DNA of 64,000 bases from Streptomyces sp. cf386 (GCF_900103585.1 NZ_FNHV01000004.1:496001-560000), one strand, 5' to 3'; shown: positions 36,289 through 47,044, numbered from the stretch's first letter. Numbers and translations are program-made. Notes: generated by a model from the sequence alone, not told the origin.

Positions 36289-37173
36289 CTACTTCGACTC
36301 GACGGCGTGGCCGCCGAACTGGTTGCGCAGCGCCGCGATCATCTTCATCTGCGGGGAGTCGTCCTGGCGGGACGCGAAGCGGGCGAACAGCGACGCCGTG
36401 ATCGCGGGCAGCGGCACCGCGTTGTCGATGGCGGCCTCGACGGTCCACCGGCCCTCGCCGGAGTCCTGCGCGAAGCCCTTCAGCTTCTGCAGGTGCTCGT
36501 CCTCGTCGAGGGCGTTCACCGCGAGGTCCAGCAGCCAGGAACGGATGACGGTGCCCTCCTGCCAGGAGCGGAACACCTCGCGGACGTCGGTCACGGAGTT
36601 GACCTTCTCCAGCAGCTCCCAGCCCTCGGCGTAGGCCTGCATCATGGCGTACTCGATGCCGTTGTGGACCATCTTCGAGAAGTGCCCGGCGCCGACCCGG
36701 CCGGCGTGGACGTAGCCGTAGGGGCCCTCCGGCTTGAGCGCCTCGAAGATCGGCTGGAGCCGCTCCACGTGCTCCTTGTCGCCGCCGACCATCAGCGCGT
36801 AGCCGTTCTGCAGGCCCCACACGCCGCCGGAGACGCCCGCGTCGACGAAGCCGATGCCCTTGATGCCGAGTTGGGCGGCGTGCTTCTCATCGTCCGTCCA
36901 GCGCGAGTTGCCGCCGTCGACCACCGTGTCGCCCTCGGACAGCAGGTCCCCCAGCTCGTCGACGACGCCCTGGGTGGCGGTACCGGCCGGGACCATCACC
37001 CACACCGTGCGCGGCGCGTCGAGCCGCTGGACCAGCTCTTCGAGGCTCTTGACGTCGGAGACCTCGGGATTGCGGTCGTAGCCGATGACGGTGTGGCCCG
37101 CGCGGCGGATCCGCTCGCGCATGTTGCCGCCCATCTTGCCGAGACCGATGAGGCCCAACTGCATTGTTGCCAT
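36289..37173 (-). CDS. gnd: 6-phosphogluconate dehydrogenase, short (decarboxylating) form
   Basis: A 294-residue enzyme of the shorter 6PGDH class. The dinucleotide site is GLIGLGKMGGNMRERI, substrate contacts are DGGNSRWTDD and GAGHFSKMVHNGIEYAMMQ. It oxidises and decarboxylates 6-phosphogluconate to ribulose 5-phosphate. The ATG at 37173 is 25 nt after the pgi stop; a second ATG nine bases on is also possible. It stands in the pentose-phosphate operon, as in other Streptomyces. Confidence 0.92.
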   Translation of the reverse strand: MATMQLGLIGLGKMGGNMRERIRRAGHTVIGYDRNPEVSDVKSLEELVQRLDAPRTVWVMVPAGTATQGVVDELGDLLSEGDTVVDGGNSRWTDDEKHAAQLGIKGIGFVDAGVSGGVWGLQNGYALMVGGDKEHVERLQPIFEALKPEGPYGYVHAGRVGAGHFSKMVHNGIEYAMMQAYAEGWELLEKVNSVTDVREVFRSWQEGTVIRSWLLDLAVNALDEDEHLQKLKGFAQDSGEGRWTVEAAIDNAVPLPAITASLFARFASRQDDSPQMKMIAALRNQFGGHAVESK

Positions 37174-37198
37174 GATCAGTTCACTTCTTCCCGAACGC

Positions 37199-38860
37199 TC
37201 AGGCGTTCTTGAGTTCACGGTAGGCGGCCACGAGAGCGGTGGTGGAGGCATCCAGACCGGGGACGTCGGCGCCCTCGGTCAGCGCGGGCTCGACCCGCTT
37301 GGCGAGGACCTTGCCCAGCTCGACGCCCCACTGGTCGAAGGAGTCGATGTTCCAGACGGCGCCCTGGACGAAGACCTTGTGCTCGTAGAGGGCGACCAGC
37401 TGGCCGAGGACCGACGGGGTCAGCTCGGGGGCGAGGATCGTGGTGGTGGGGTGGTTGCCGAGGAAGGTGCGGTGCGGCACCTGCTCCTCGGGCACGCCCT
37501 CCGCGCGCACCTCGTCCGCGGTCTTGCCGAAGGCGAGCGCCTGGCCCTGGGCGAAGAGGTTCGCCATCAACAGGTCGTGCTGCGCCTTGAGTTCGTCGCT
37601 CAGCTCGGCGACCGGCCGGGCGAAGCCGATCAGGTCGGCGGGGATCAGCCGGGTGCCCTGGTGGATCAGCTGGTAGTAGGCGTGCTGCCCGTTGGTGCCG
37701 GGTGTGCCCCACACGATCGGACCGGTCGTCCAGCCCACGACCTGGCCGTCGCGGTCCACCGACTTGCCGTTGGACTCCATGTCCAGCTGCTGGAGATAGG
37801 CCGTGAACTTCGACAGGTAGTGCGAGTAGGGGAGCACCGCGTGGGACTCGGCGGCGCAGAAGTTGCCGTACCAGACGCCCAACAGGCCCATGATCAAAGG
37901 GGCGTTGGCCTCGGCGGGCGCGCTCCTGAAGTGCTCGTCGACGATGTGGAAGCCGTCGAGCATCTCCCGGAAGCGCTCCGGGCCGATGGCGATCATGAGC
38001 GAGAGGCCGATGGCCGAGTCGTAGGAGTAGCGCCCGCCGACCCAGTCCCAGAACTCGAACATGTTGTCCGGGTCGATGCCGAAGTCCGCCACCTTCTCGG
38101 CGTTGGTCGACAGCGCGACGAAGTGCTTGGCGACCGCCTTGTCCTCGCCGCCGAGCTCGGCCAGCAGCCAGGAACGGGCCGAGGTGGCGTTGGTGATCGT
38201 CTCGATCGTGGTGAACGTCTTGGACGCGACGATGAACAGCGTCTCCGCCGGGTCCAGGTCCCGGACCGCCTCATGGAGGTCGGCGCCGTCGACGTTGGAG
38301 ACGAACCGGAGCGTCAACTCCCGTGCCGTGAACGGGCGCAGCGCCTCGTACGCCATCGCCGGGCCGAGGTCGGAGCCGCCGATGCCGATGTTGACGACGT
38401 TGCGGATACGGCGGCCCGTGTGGCCGGTCCACTCGCCGGAGCGGACGCGGTCCGCGAACGCGCTCATCTTGTCGAGCACGGCATGGACCTGGGGGACGAC
38501 GTTCTCCCCGTCCACCTCGATCACCGCGTCCCGCGGCGCCCGCAGCGCGGTGTGCAGCACCGCCCGGTCCTCGGTGACGTTGATCCTCTCGCCCCGGAAC
38601 ATCGCGTCCCGCAGGCCGAACACGTCGGTGGCGACGGCCAGTTCCTGCAGCAGGGCGAGGGTCTCGTCGTTGATCAGGTGCTTGGAGTAGTCGATGCGCA
38701 GATCACCGACGCGCACCACGTACCGCTCGGCGCGGGACGGATCGGCCGCGAACAGCTCACGCAGCCGCGGGCGCTGCAGCGCCTCCGCGCGGTGGTCGTC
38801 GAGGGCCGCCCACTCGGGGCGCACGGTGAGCCTGGGGGAGTCGGACGGTGAGTCAGACAT
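37199..38860 (-). CDS. pgi: Glucose-6-phosphate isomerase
   Basis: A 553-residue isomerase of the long (E. coli-like) type. Signatures include [38 protein letters not shown], the catalytic Glu in [13 protein letters not shown], and the late His/Lys region [18 protein letters not shown]. It links the pathway to glycolysis by interconverting glucose 6-phosphate and fructose 6-phosphate. Its start overlaps the opcA stop by 8 nt, which argues for translational coupling. Confidence 0.96.
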   Translation of the reverse strand: MSDSPSDSPRLTVRPEWAALDDHRAEALQRPRLRELFAADPSRAERYVVRVGDLRIDYSKHLINDETLALLQELAVATDVFGLRDAMFRGERINVTEDRAVLHTALRAPRDAVIEVDGENVVPQVHAVLDKMSAFADRVRSGEWTGHTGRRIRNVVNIGIGGSDLGPAMAYEALRPFTARELTLRFVSNVDGADLHEAVRDLDPAETLFIVASKTFTTIETITNATSARSWLLAELGGEDKAVAKHFVALSTNAEKVADFGIDPDNMFEFWDWVGGRYSYDSAIGLSLMIAIGPERFREMLDGFHIVDEHFRSAPAEANAPLIMGLLGVWYGNFCAAESHAVLPYSHYLSKFTAYLQQLDMESNGKSVDRDGQVVGWTTGPIVWGTPGTNGQHAYYQLIHQGTRLIPADLIGFARPVAELSDELKAQHDLLMANLFAQGQALAFGKTADEVRAEGVPEEQVPHRTFLGNHPTTTILAPELTPSVLGQLVALYEHKVFVQGAVWNIDSFDQWGVELGKVLAKRVEPALTEGADVPGLDASTTALVAAYRELKNA

Positions 38861-39788
38861 GGTCGGGAGTCTCCTTGGGTGCCTCGCCGCGCAGGGCGAT
38901 GGCGTACATCTCGTCCGCGTCGAGGCGCCTGAGCTCCTCGGCGATGAGTTCGGAGGTGGTGCGGACCTTCAGCGCGAGGGTGCGGGACGGCTGGTCCGGC
39001 AGGTGCAGGGTGGCCAGCGGGCCCTCGGGACGGTCGATGACGATCTCGCCGTTCTCGGTGCCGAGGCGTACGCCGGTCACGACCGGACCGGCGGTGACGA
39101 CCCGTTCGGTGGTGACGTGCAGACGAGCCTCCAGCCAGCGGGCCAACAGCTCGGCGGCCGGGTTGTCGGCCTCGGCCTCCACGGTCGCCGAGACGATCGG
39201 CACCCTGGCCTGGTCCAGGGCCGCGGCGAGCATGGAGCGCCACGGGGTGAGCCGGGTCCAGGCGAGGTCGGTGTCGCCGGGCGCATAGGAGCGGGCCCGG
39301 GCCTCCAGCTCCGCCTGCGGGTTCTCGGTCGTGTACAGGTCGGTGATGCGGCGCTGCGCCAGCGCGCCCAGCGGGTCCTTCGCCGGGTTCTCGGGCGCGT
39401 CCACCGGCCACCACACCACGACCGGGGCGTCCGGCAGCAGCAGCGGCAGCACCACCGAGTCGGCGTGGTCGGACACCTCGCCGTACAGGCGCAGCACGAC
39501 CGTCTCACCGGTGCCGGCGTCGGCGCCCACCCGCACCTCGGCGTCGAGGTGGGCGCGGGTGCGGTCACGCGGGGTGCGGGCGTGCCGCTTGATGACGACC
39601 AGGGTGCGGGCGGGGTGCTCGTGCGAGGCCTCCTCCGCCGCCTTGATCGAGTCGTACGCGTTCTCCTCGTCCGTGACGATGACCATCGTCAGGACCATGC
39701 CGACGGCAGGCGTGCCGATCGCGCGGCGACCCTGCACCAGCGCCTTGTTGATCTTGCTTGCCGTGGTGTCGCTCAGGTCGATCTTCAT
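38853..39788 (-). CDS. opcA: Glucose-6-phosphate dehydrogenase assembly protein OpcA
   Basis: A 311-residue OpcA protein, recognised by [37 protein letters not shown] and the long acidic C-terminal half. In cyanobacteria and actinobacteria OpcA assembles and allosterically activates G6PDH. It lies directly after zwf with an ATGA overlap, the conserved arrangement, so the two are made in step. Confidence 0.95.
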   Translation of the reverse strand: MKIDLSDTTASKINKALVQGRRAIGTPAVGMVLTMVIVTDEENAYDSIKAAEEASHEHPARTLVVIKRHARTPRDRTRAHLDAEVRVGADAGTGETVVLRLYGEVSDHADSVVLPLLLPDAPVVVWWPVDAPENPAKDPLGALAQRRITDLYTTENPQAELEARARSYAPGDTDLAWTRLTPWRSMLAAALDQARVPIVSATVEAEADNPAAELLARWLEARLHVTTERVVTAGPVVTGVRLGTENGEIVIDRPEGPLATLHLPDQPSRTLALKVRTTSELIAEELRRLDADEMYAIALRGEAPKETPDHV

Positions 39789-41314
39789 GGCCTGCGCCAG
39801 CTCCGTCCGTCTCGTGCGAGCATCTCGTCGGCTTCCTCGGGTCCCCAGCTCCCGGACGCGTACTGCGCCGGCTTGCCGTGCCTGTCCCAGTACTCCTCGA
39901 TCGGGTCGAGGATCCTCCAGGACTCTTCCACTTCCTGGTGACGGGGGAACAAATTGGCGTCCCCGAGGAGGACATCCAGGATGAGCCGCTCGTATGCCTC
40001 CGGGCTGGACTCCGTGAACGACTCGCCGTAGGCGAAGTCCATCGTCACGTCCCGGATCTCCATCGAGGTACCCGGCACCTTGGAACCGAACCGCACCGTG
40101 ATGCCCTCGTCCGGCTGGACCCGGATGACGATGGCGTTCTGGCCGAGCTCCTCGGTGGCGGTGGAGTCGAAGGGCGAGTGCGGCGCCCGCTGGAAGACGA
40201 CGGCGATCTCCGTGACCCGCCGCCCGAGCCGCTTGCCGGTGCGCAGATAGAACGGCACGCCCGCCCAGCGCCGGTTGTCGACGTTCAGCCTGACGGCGGC
40301 GTAGGTGTCGGTCTTCGACTTCGGGTCGATGCCGTCTTCCTGCAGATACCCGAGCACCTGCGCACCGCCCTGCCAGCCGCCCGCGTACTGGCCGAGCACG
40401 GTGTGCTCGCCGAGTTCCTCCGGCAGCTTCACGGCCCTGAGCACCTTGAGCTTCTCCGTGAGCAGCGATCCGGCGTCGAAGGCGGCCGGCTCCTCCATCG
40501 CGGTGAGGGCCATCAGCTGGAGCAGGTGGTTCTGGATGACGTCACGGGCCGAGCCGATGCCGTCGTAGTAGCCCGCCCGGCCGCCGATGCCGATGTCCTC
40601 GGCCATCGTGATCTGGATGTGGTCGACGTACGACCGGTTCCAGATCGGCTCGAACATCTGGTTCGCGAAGCGCAGTGCCAGGATGTTCTGGACGGTCTCC
40701 TTGCCCAGGTAGTGGTCGATCCGGAAGACCTGCTCCGGGTCGAACACGTCGTGCACGATCTCGTTCAGCTCACGGGCGCTCGCCAGGTCGTGCCCGAACG
40801 GCTTCTCGATGACCGCGCGCCGCCAGGATCCCTCGGGCGCGTCCGCCAGGCCGTGCTTCTTCAGCTGCTGGACGACCTTCGGGAAGAACTTCGGCGGTAC
40901 GGAGAGGTAGAAGGCGTAGTTGCCGCTCGTGCCGCGCGCCGTGTCCAGCTCGTCGACGGTCCGGCGCAGCTGCTCGAAGGCCGTGTCGTCGTCGAAGTCA
41001 CCGGGAATGAACCGCATGCCCTCGGAGAGCTGCTGCCAGACCTCCTCGCGGAACTCGGTGCGGGCGTGCTCGCGCACCGAGTCGTGCACGATCTGCGCGA
41101 AGTCCTCGTCCTCCCAGTCCCGCCGGGCGAACCCGACGAGCGAGAAGCCCGGCGGCAGCATCCCGCGGTTGGCGAGGTCGTACACGGCCGGCATCAGCTT
41201 CTTGCGGGACAGGTCGCCGGTGACACCGAAGATGACGAGCCCGGACGGGCCCGCGATCCGGGGCAGACGTCGGTCACGCTTGTCCCGCAGGGGGTTGTCC
41301 CAGTCGGAGGTCAT
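39785..41314 (-). CDS. zwf: Glucose-6-phosphate 1-dehydrogenase
   Basis: A 509-residue G6PDH. The NADP site is [20 protein letters not shown], and the active site is [20 protein letters not shown] with the catalytic His and Lys. It performs the first oxidative step of the pentose-phosphate pathway. The ATG overlaps the tal stop (ATGA). Confidence 0.97.
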   Translation of the reverse strand: MTSDWDNPLRDKRDRRLPRIAGPSGLVIFGVTGDLSRKKLMPAVYDLANRGMLPPGFSLVGFARRDWEDEDFAQIVHDSVREHARTEFREEVWQQLSEGMRFIPGDFDDDTAFEQLRRTVDELDTARGTSGNYAFYLSVPPKFFPKVVQQLKKHGLADAPEGSWRRAVIEKPFGHDLASARELNEIVHDVFDPEQVFRIDHYLGKETVQNILALRFANQMFEPIWNRSYVDHIQITMAEDIGIGGRAGYYDGIGSARDVIQNHLLQLMALTAMEEPAAFDAGSLLTEKLKVLRAVKLPEELGEHTVLGQYAGGWQGGAQVLGYLQEDGIDPKSKTDTYAAVRLNVDNRRWAGVPFYLRTGKRLGRRVTEIAVVFQRAPHSPFDSTATEELGQNAIVIRVQPDEGITVRFGSKVPGTSMEIRDVTMDFAYGESFTESSPEAYERLILDVLLGDANLFPRHQEVEESWRILDPIEEYWDRHGKPAQYASGSWGPEEADEMLARDGRSWRRP

Positions 41315-42450
41315 GCTGCGTCAGCTCCCTTGCTGCTGAGCGACTTCTTGACGGCGTCCAACAGGTCCTGCCACGCCACCGCGAACTTGGCGACGCCCTC
41401 GTCCTCCAGTTGGGTGACGACCTCGTCGTAGGAGACCCCGAGTGCCTCTACGGCGGCCAGGTCGGCGCGGGCCTGCGCGTAGCCGCCGGTCACCGTGTCG
41501 CCGGTGATCTCGCCGTGGTCGGCGGTGGCGTTCAGGGTGGCCTCGGGCATCGTGTTGACGGTGCCGGGCGCGACCAGCTCGTCGACGTACAGGGTGTCCT
41601 TGTACGCCGGGTCCTTCACGCCGGTCGAGGCCCACAGCGGGCGCTGCTTGTTGGCCTTGGCGCCGGCGAGGGCGATCCAGCGCTCACCACCGAAGACTTC
41701 CTCGTACGCCTCGTAGGCGAGGCGGGCGTTGGCGAGCGCCGCCCTGCCCTTGAGCGCGAGGGCCTCGTCCGTGCCGATCGCCGTCAGCCGCTTGTCGATC
41801 TCGGAGTCGACGCGGGAGACGAAGAAGGACGCCACGGAGTGGATGCCGGACAGGTCCAGGCCCTTCGCGGCGGCCTTCTCCAGACCGGCGAGGTAGGCGT
41901 CCATGACCTCGCGGTAGCGCTCCAGGGAGAAGATCAGCGTGACGTTGACGCTGATGCCCTGGGCGACGACCTCGGTGATGGCGGGGAGACCGGCCTTCGT
42001 CGCCGGAATCTTGATCATCACGTTGGCGCGGTCGACCAGCCAGGCGAGCTGCTTGGCCTCGGCGATGGTGGCGGCCGTGTGGTGCGCGAGGCGCGGGTCG
42101 ACCTCGATGGAGACCCGGCCGTCCCGGCCCGCGGTGGCGTCGTACACCGGCCGCAGGATGTCGGCGGCGGCGCGCACGTCGGCGGTGGTCATCATCCGCA
42201 CGGCCTCGTCGACCGTGACGCCCCGCACCGCCAGATCGGCGAGCTGCTCCTCGTAGCCCTCGCCGGAGCCGATGGCGGCCTGGAAGATGGACGGGTTGGT
42301 GGTGACACCCACGACGTTCTTGCCGGCGATCAGCTCGGCGAGGTTCCCGGACTCGATCCGCTTGCGCGACAGGTCGTCCAGCCAGATCGAGACGCCCTCG
42401 TCGGAGAGGCGCTTCAGGGTGCCCGCGGTCGTGGTTGCTTCGGTGGTCAC
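41311..42450 (-). CDS. tal: Transaldolase
   Basis: A 379-residue actinobacterial transaldolase, TalB-like long form. The Schiff-base lysine lies in [16 protein letters not shown], and [20 protein letters not shown] is the N-terminal signature. I chose GTG 42450 (AAGGA 11 nt upstream); the track of possible starts reaches 42498, which would run into the tkt-tal gap. It exchanges three-carbon units between sugar phosphates. Spacing to tkt is 28 nt. Confidence 0.95.
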   Translation of the reverse strand: MTTEATTTAGTLKRLSDEGVSIWLDDLSRKRIESGNLAELIAGKNVVGVTTNPSIFQAAIGSGEGYEEQLADLAVRGVTVDEAVRMMTTADVRAAADILRPVYDATAGRDGRVSIEVDPRLAHHTAATIAEAKQLAWLVDRANVMIKIPATKAGLPAITEVVAQGISVNVTLIFSLERYREVMDAYLAGLEKAAAKGLDLSGIHSVASFFVSRVDSEIDKRLTAIGTDEALALKGRAALANARLAYEAYEEVFGGERWIALAGAKANKQRPLWASTGVKDPAYKDTLYVDELVAPGTVNTMPEATLNATADHGEITGDTVTGGYAQARADLAAVEALGVSYDEVVTQLEDEGVAKFAVAWQDLLDAVKKSLSSKGADAA

Positions 42451-42478
42451 AGTGATCAACTTCCTTCTGGCGTTCGGA

Positions 42479-44554
42479 TCAACCGCGGGTGGCGGCAAGG
42501 GATTCGCGCGCGGCGGCGGCGACGTTCTCGGGGGTGAAGCCGTACTCGGCGAACAGGGTCTTGGCGTCGGCGGAGGCGCCGAAGTGCTCCAGGGAGACGA
42601 TGTGTCCGGCGTCGCCCACGTACCGGTACCAGGTGAGCCCGATCCCGGCCTCGACGGCGACCCGCGCCCTCACGGCCGGCGGCAGGACGCTCTCGCGGTA
42701 CTCGCGCGGCTGCTCCTCGAACCACTCCACGGACGGCATCGACACCACCCGGGTGCCGATCCCCTCGGCCTCCAGCCGCTCCCGCGCGGCGACGGCGAGC
42801 TGGACCTCGGAGCCGGTGGCGACGAGGATCACGTCGGGCGTCCCGGTGGAGGACTCCTGGAGGACGTAACCTCCCTTCGCCGCATCGGAGTTGGGGGCGT
42901 ACGTCGGCACACCCTGGCGGGTGAGCGCGAGCCCGTGCGGGGCCGGGTTGGTGGCGTGCCGCTTGAGGATCTCGGCCCAGGCGACGGCGGTCTCGTTGGC
43001 GTCGGCGGGCCGGACGATGTTCAGACCCGGGATGGCGCGCAGCGAGGCCAGGTGCTCGACCGGCTGATGGGTCGGGCCGTCCTCGCCCAGGCCGACGGAG
43101 TCGTGCGTCCAGACGTAGGTCACCGGCAGCTGCATCAGCGCGGACATACGGACGGCGTTGCGCATGTAGTCGGAGAACACGAGGAACGTGCCGCCGTAGA
43201 CACGGGTGTTGCCGTGCAGGGCGATGCCGTTCATCTCCGCGGCCATCGAGAACTCGCGGATGCCGAAGTGGACGGTCCGGCCGTACGGGTCGGCCTCGGG
43301 CAGCGGGTTGCCCTTGGGCAGGAACGAACTCGTCTTGTCGATGGTGGTGTTGTTGGAGCCGGCCAGGTCGGCCGAGCCGCCCCACAGCTCCGGGACGACC
43401 GCACCGAGTGCCTGGAGCACCTTGCCGGAGGCGGCGCGGGTGGCGACCGACTTGCCCTCCTCGAAGACCGGGATCGAGGACTCCCAGCCCTCGGGCAGCT
43501 GACCGGCGACGATCCGGTCGAACAGCTCGGCGCGCTCCGGGTTGGCGGCGCGCCAGGCGCCGAGCTGCTTGTCCCAGGCGGCATGCGCCTCGGCGCCGCG
43601 GTCGAGGGCCCGGCGGGCGTGGGCGAGGACCTCGTCGGCGACCTCGAAGGACTGCTCGGGGTCGAAGCCGAGGATGCGCTTGGTGGCGGCGATCTCGTCG
43701 GCGCCGAGCGCCGAGCCGTGGGAGGCCTCGGTGTTCTGCGCGTTCGGGGCGGGCCAGGCGATGATCGTGCGCATCGCGATGATCGAGGGACGCTCGGTCT
43801 CGGCCTGCGCGGCCCTCAGGGCCCCGTACAGCGAGGCCACGTCGATGTCGCCGCCGAGCGCGGGCTCGATCCGCTGCACGTGCCAGCCGTACGCCTCGTA
43901 GCGCTTCAGCACGTCCTCGGAGAAGGCGGTCGCGGTGTCGCCCTCGATCGAGATGTGGTTGTCGTCGTAGAGGAAGACCAGGTTGCCGAGCTTCTGGTGG
44001 CCGGCGAGCGAGGAGGCCTCGGCGGAGACGCCCTCCTGCAGGTCGCCGTCGGAGACGATCGCCCAGATGGTGTGGTCGAACGGGGACTCGCCCTGCGGGG
44101 CCTCCGGGTCGAACAGGCCGCGCTCGTAGCGGGCGGCCATCGCCATACCGACCGCGTTGGCGACACCCTGGCCGAGCGGACCGGTCGTCGTCTCGACCCC
44201 TGCCGTGTGCCCGTACTCGGGGTGGCCCGGCGTCTTCGAACCATGGGTCCGGAAGGCCTTGAGGTCGTCGAGCTCCAGCTCGTACCCGGCGAGGAAGAGC
44301 TGCGTGTAGAGGGTCAGCGAGGTGTGGCCGGGGGAGAGAACGAAACGATCCCGGCCGGTCCACTCAGGATCGGCGGGATCGTGACGCATCACCTTCTGAA
44401 AGATCGTGTACGCGGCCGGGGCGAGGCTCATCGCGGTGCCCGGGTGGCCGTTGCCGACTCGCTGTACGGCATCCGCCGCCAGAAGACGGGCCGTGTCGAC
44501 GGCACGCCGGTCGAGTTCGGTCCATTCGAAGCTGTCCGGTGTCTGCGTGCTCAT
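42479..44554 (-). CDS. tkt: Transketolase
   Basis: A 691-residue thiamine-diphosphate enzyme, first gene of the operon. The ThDP site begins [20 protein letters not shown] and continues [13 protein letters not shown]; the pyrimidine-half signature is [23 protein letters not shown] 44554 was taken because a TTG two codons earlier has no ribosome site. The perfect palindrome at 44606-44624 lies 51 nt upstream and is the best candidate control site for the whole operon tkt-tal-zwf-opcA-pgi-gnd. Confidence 0.97.
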   Translation of the reverse strand: MSTQTPDSFEWTELDRRAVDTARLLAADAVQRVGNGHPGTAMSLAPAAYTIFQKVMRHDPADPEWTGRDRFVLSPGHTSLTLYTQLFLAGYELELDDLKAFRTHGSKTPGHPEYGHTAGVETTTGPLGQGVANAVGMAMAARYERGLFDPEAPQGESPFDHTIWAIVSDGDLQEGVSAEASSLAGHQKLGNLVFLYDDNHISIEGDTATAFSEDVLKRYEAYGWHVQRIEPALGGDIDVASLYGALRAAQAETERPSIIAMRTIIAWPAPNAQNTEASHGSALGADEIAATKRILGFDPEQSFEVADEVLAHARRALDRGAEAHAAWDKQLGAWRAANPERAELFDRIVAGQLPEGWESSIPVFEEGKSVATRAASGKVLQALGAVVPELWGGSADLAGSNNTTIDKTSSFLPKGNPLPEADPYGRTVHFGIREFSMAAEMNGIALHGNTRVYGGTFLVFSDYMRNAVRMSALMQLPVTYVWTHDSVGLGEDGPTHQPVEHLASLRAIPGLNIVRPADANETAVAWAEILKRHATNPAPHGLALTRQGVPTYAPNSDAAKGGYVLQESSTGTPDVILVATGSEVQLAVAARERLEAEGIGTRVVSMPSVEWFEEQPREYRESVLPPAVRARVAVEAGIGLTWYRYVGDAGHIVSLEHFGASADAKTLFAEYGFTPENVAAAARESLAATRG

Positions 44555-44605
44555 CTTCAAAAAGTCCTCGATCGGAGCGAAGCGGCTGGTCCAACGCGTT
44601 CAAAA

Positions 44606-44624
44606 GTAAAAGTCTGACTTTTAC
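44606..44624. promoter_or_regulatory. Perfect 19-bp palindrome between tkt operon and araC
   Basis: GTAAAAGTCTGACTTTTAC is an exact dyad around a central T, 68% AT in DNA of about 72% GC. It lies in the 177-bp gap between the divergent tkt and AraC-type genes, 51 nt from the tkt start. The odd length and symmetry suit a dimeric repressor or activator better than a terminator. Confidence 0.8.
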
Positions 44625-44731
44625 GAGGGAAGGTCGGCGTGTGTCAGGCTGTGGTGAAAGTGGGACACCGCGGCGGGCGCGGTGCACGGCTGAGCGCGGG
44701 CCGCGCACGACTGAGACGGCATGAGACGGAC

Positions 44732-45655
44732 ATGGTGGACACAAGGGTCCAAGGCGGAACGGGTCGAGAGGGTGACGGCGGCGACGGCGGCGACCCGATC
44801 CGAACGTTCCCCTTCCCGGTCGATCTGAGCGTCCTCGGCGTCGGTATGCACGTCGGCCCGATGGGCTCCGGCCGCACCTGGCACGCCGCCGACGCGCCGC
44901 TGGAACGCGTCCACCGCATCGACTTCCACGTCGTGATGCTGTTCGACGAGGTCCCGGTCCGCCACATGATCGACTTCGCCGAGTACGAAACGAAGCCCGG
45001 CGACCTGCTGTGGATCCGCCCCGGCCAGGTCCACCGCTTCTCCCGCACCAGCGACTACCGGGGCACCGTCCTGACCATGCAACCCGGCTTCCTCCCCCGC
45101 GCCACGGTCGAGGCCACCGGCCTCTACCGGTACGACCTCCCACCCCTGCTCCACCCCGACGCCGCCCAACTCACCGCCCTGCGCTCGTCCCTCGCCCAAC
45201 TCCAGGGCGAGTACGAGGACACGACGACCCTCCCCCTGAGCCTGCACACGGCGGTCCTGCGCCACTCGCTGACGGCATTCCTCCTACGCCTCGCCCACCT
45301 CGCCGCGAGCTCGGCGGAGGCCGCGCGCCACCAGGGCGACACGACCTTCACCCTCTTCCGTGACGCGGTCGAGCGTGGCTTCGCCACCAACCACAGCGTC
45401 AGCGCCTACGCCGACCAGCTCGGCTACTCCCGCCGCACCCTCGTCCGCGCGGTCCGCGCCGCCACCGGCGAGACCCCCAAGGGCTTCATCGACAAGCGCG
45501 TGATCCTGGAGGCGAAGCGGCTCCTGGCCCACACCGACATGCCGATCGGCCGGATCGGGGCGGCGGTCGGCTTCCCGGACGCGGCGAACTTCTCCAAGTT
45601 CTTCCAACAGCACACGGAGATGACGCCGGCGGCGTTCCGGGCGGAGTTGCGGTGA
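44732..45655 (+). CDS. AraC-family transcriptional regulator
   Basis: A 307-residue regulator. Residues 25-140 form a cupin-like sensing domain (DFAEYETKPGDLLWIRPGQV); residues 205-305 hold the double helix-turn-helix: VSAYADQLGYSRRTLVRAVR and IGRIGAAVGFPDAANFSKFF. ATG 44732 begins just before the conserved part; no strong Shine-Dalgarno sequence is visible. It is divergent from the pentose-phosphate operon and may sense a metabolite linked to it, although the palindrome between them is not a typical AraC direct repeat. Confidence 0.88.
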   Translation: MVDTRVQGGTGREGDGGDGGDPIRTFPFPVDLSVLGVGMHVGPMGSGRTWHAADAPLERVHRIDFHVVMLFDEVPVRHMIDFAEYETKPGDLLWIRPGQVHRFSRTSDYRGTVLTMQPGFLPRATVEATGLYRYDLPPLLHPDAAQLTALRSSLAQLQGEYEDTTTLPLSLHTAVLRHSLTAFLLRLAHLAASSAEAARHQGDTTFTLFRDAVERGFATNHSVSAYADQLGYSRRTLVRAVRAATGETPKGFIDKRVILEAKRLLAHTDMPIGRIGAAVGFPDAANFSKFFQQHTEMTPAAFRAELR

Positions 45656-45750
45656 CGCCGGTGACGCTCCGCTGGTAGGGCCGCGAGGGGGGGGTGCCGG
45701 GGTGGGCCGTCGGGAGCCTGCGGGTTTTCGTGGGGGTCGGTCGCGCAGTT

Positions 45751-45965
45751 TCGAGCTGGTCACCTTGTGTCACGAACGGTGGGAAGTGGAATCCGCCTTC
45801 TTCGCGATAAGGAAGTCCATGCTCGGGCGACGGGTCCTGGGCGCCCGGACCATGGCGGGCATCGCCCAGGAGGTCTACGCCCTGCCGACGGCTTACCGGC
45901 TGATCAGGATCGCGATCGCCGACGCCACCGCGACCTGGCTGGCGCAGGTGTCGGCCCTCTCGTAG
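45751..45965 (+). pseudogene. IS4-family transposase C-terminal fragment
   Basis: About 70 codons read VTLCHERWEVESAFFAIRKS, RRVLGARTMAGIAQEVYAL and TAYRLIRIAIADATATW, the familiar C-terminal YREK-region and tail of Streptomyces IS4-type transposases. The rest of the gene is missing. The left junction at about 45750 falls inside a common dispersed intergenic motif (tcggtcgcgcagtt), so the element landed in, or recombined with, that repeat. It marks the left border of the accessory island. Confidence 0.75.
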
Positions 45966-46025
45966 AGAGGCCGGGAAAGCAGCGGGGTGACGCGCGCACA
46001 GGCGGCGGGGCAGCCCGAACGGCAC

Positions 46026-46074
46026 CCGACGGGATGCGCAGCCCCCGACGCCGGCCTGCGCAACCTCCCCCTCC
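46026..46074 (+). repeat. 49-bp IS1380-derived direct repeat, copy 1
   Basis: These 49 bases are identical to 46646-46694. In the second copy they encode the CAAPDAGLRNLPL segment of an IS1380-type transposase; here they are joined directly to the signal-peptide codons of the broken Asn-rich gene and have replaced its start. The junction shows that IS sequence was involved in the rearrangement. Confidence 0.8.
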
Positions 46075-46261
46075 GCAAGCAGCGTCTCGTGATGATTTGC
46101 GCTTCGGCCGCTCTGGCCACAGGTGGCGCGCTGCTGCCCTCCAGTGCATTCGCCGCCCCGGCGGCGTCGCAAACCGGCACCATAGCCACGATGGCACCCG
46201 AAAAGCGCGTCAACAACAATAATAACGGGCGCGTGGCAACAACAATAACAACAACAACTGA
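46073..46261 (+). pseudogene. Asn-rich secreted protein gene, broken copy
   Basis: Codons matching residues 6-50 of the intact protein at 48772 are present (RKQRLVMICASAALATGG; SQTGTIATMAPEKR), but the native start MARIT is gone, replaced by an IS1380 fragment. The Asn tract is cut to five codons, followed by a deletion that shifts the frame, so the remaining AAC/AAT codons read as Thr and Ile and the original stop is missed. The 3' hairpin and tRNA-Asn that follow are intact. This is a decayed duplicate. Confidence 0.85.
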
Positions 46262-46267
46262 GTTCCT

Positions 46268-46302
46268 GGTCTGGCTGGACGGTAAAGCCGTCCAGCCAGA
46301 CC
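46268..46302 (+). terminator. 15-bp perfect hairpin after the broken Asn-rich gene
   Basis: GGTCTGGCTGGACGG (46268-46282) pairs perfectly with CCGTCCAGCCAGACC (46288-46302) around the loop TAAAG. The same element follows all three Asn-rich genes. No U-run follows directly (GCCGAGTTTCTG), so it may act as a terminator, an mRNA-stabilising 3' structure, or a processing site. Confidence 0.75.
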
Positions 46303-46459
46303 GCCGAGTTTCTGTAGAGACGCGGCGCATTCGGGGCAAGAATCGGTCACGGAAGTACCGAGTGGCGGAGAATGCCCCCGCTTGAGACAATGTAGGTACT
46401 GCGACGAGCGTGCGCCGTCTGGCGAATGCCCAGGTAGGTAGGTTCGATGCAGGCGACGA

Positions 46460-46532
46460 TCCTCCGTAGCTCAACTGGCAGAGCAGCCGGCTGTTAACTG
46501 GCAGGTTACTGGTTCAAATCCAGTCGGAGGAG
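46460..46532 (+). tRNA. tRNA-Asn (anticodon GUU), copy A
   Basis: A complete 73-nt cloverleaf: acceptor TCCTCCG/CGGAGGA with discriminator G, D-stem GCTC/GAGC, anticodon stem GCCGG/CTGGC with one G-U pair, loop CTGTTAA giving anticodon GTT, T-stem ACTGG/CCAGT with loop TTCAAAT. CCA is not encoded. Variant positions (the G-U pair in the anticodon stem and the AAA in the T-loop) differ from the Streptomyces tRNA-Asn I remember, so this may be an extra or acquired copy. It follows the broken Asn-rich gene. Confidence 0.93.
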
Positions 46533-46540
46533 CAGATGAG

Positions 46541-46565
46541 AAGGACCCCTCAGGGGGTCCTTTTT
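46541..46565 (+). terminator. Intrinsic terminator after tRNA-Asn copy A
   Basis: AGGACCCC and GGGGTCCT pair around TCAG and are followed by TTTTT, a textbook factor-independent terminator 8 nt after the tRNA. Confidence 0.9.
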
Positions 46566-46645
46566 CATGTTCGGATCCCGTGTCCGGGGCACGTGGGCAT
46601 GTCCGCAGGGAACGGCCGCGCCCCCAGTGCTGCGCTTCACTGACG

Positions 46646-46798
46646 CCGACGGGATGCGCAGCCCCCGACGCCGGCCTGCGCAACCTCCCCCTCCACGGTG
46701 CCGCGCAGAACCAGCTCTTGCTGGAGATCGTCCAGATCGCCCTCGACCTGCTGGCCTGGATACCCACGCTCGCTCTCACCGGCGACGCCCGCCGCTGA
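46646..46798 (+). pseudogene. IS1380-family transposase C-terminal fragment
   Basis: The frame reads CAAPDAGLRNLPLHGAAQNQ followed by LLLEIVQIALDLLAWIPTLA and LTGDARR, then stops. This matches the C-terminal part of IS1380-type transposases (usually GLRNLPLHGFAQNQ, then ELLAWTQ and ALTG.ARRWEP). Both the upstream catalytic part and the final tail are missing. Its first 49 bases are repeated at 46026-46074. Confidence 0.7.
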
Positions 46799-47044
46799 AT
46801 CGGCCCGCCGGACGAACTGACGGTACGTCATGAAAAATCAGAACCTATCGCCTGGCCTCCAGAGGCGCCATCGGCGCTGGGCCACGCGTATCAAACATGC
46901 CAGCACCTGGCCTAACACCGCAGTTCGAACCGTTACTGCATGCAGTTCGCACGGAAAGCGTGATGAGGCTGGATGCGGCTCAGCGTTTCCATCCTCGAAC
47001 CAATCGAACAGTTCTCTCGGCTGTGCAAGGAGAAAGGACGCAAG
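46799..47044 (+). promoter_or_regulatory. Upstream region of the second Asn-rich gene
   Basis: This 246-bp region is AT-richer than the core genome and has no convincing gene. It contains GCATGCAG-type dyads and ends in AAGGAGAAAGGA before the start codon. Promoter elements cannot be assigned with confidence. Confidence 0.35.

Larger units (their letters stand above)
46073..46638 (+). repeat. Segmental duplication, copy A (Asn-rich gene remnant, hairpin, tRNA-Asn, terminator)
   Basis: This 566-bp segment is nearly identical to 48786-49483. The few differences outside the repeat tract include AAGTACC/AATTACC, GCGACGAG/GCAACGAG, TGGCGAATG/TGGCAATG and AGGCGACG/AGGAGACG. The main difference is the much shorter (AAC)n tract in this copy. 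The tRNA and both hairpins are unchanged. Confidence 0.85.

Noticed and set aside
34126..37212. A 1028-codon plus-strand open frame through the lipase, phosphatase and gnd genes
   Set aside because: It is Arg/Pro/Gly-rich shadow sequence crossing three well-defined genes; long spurious frames are common at this GC content.
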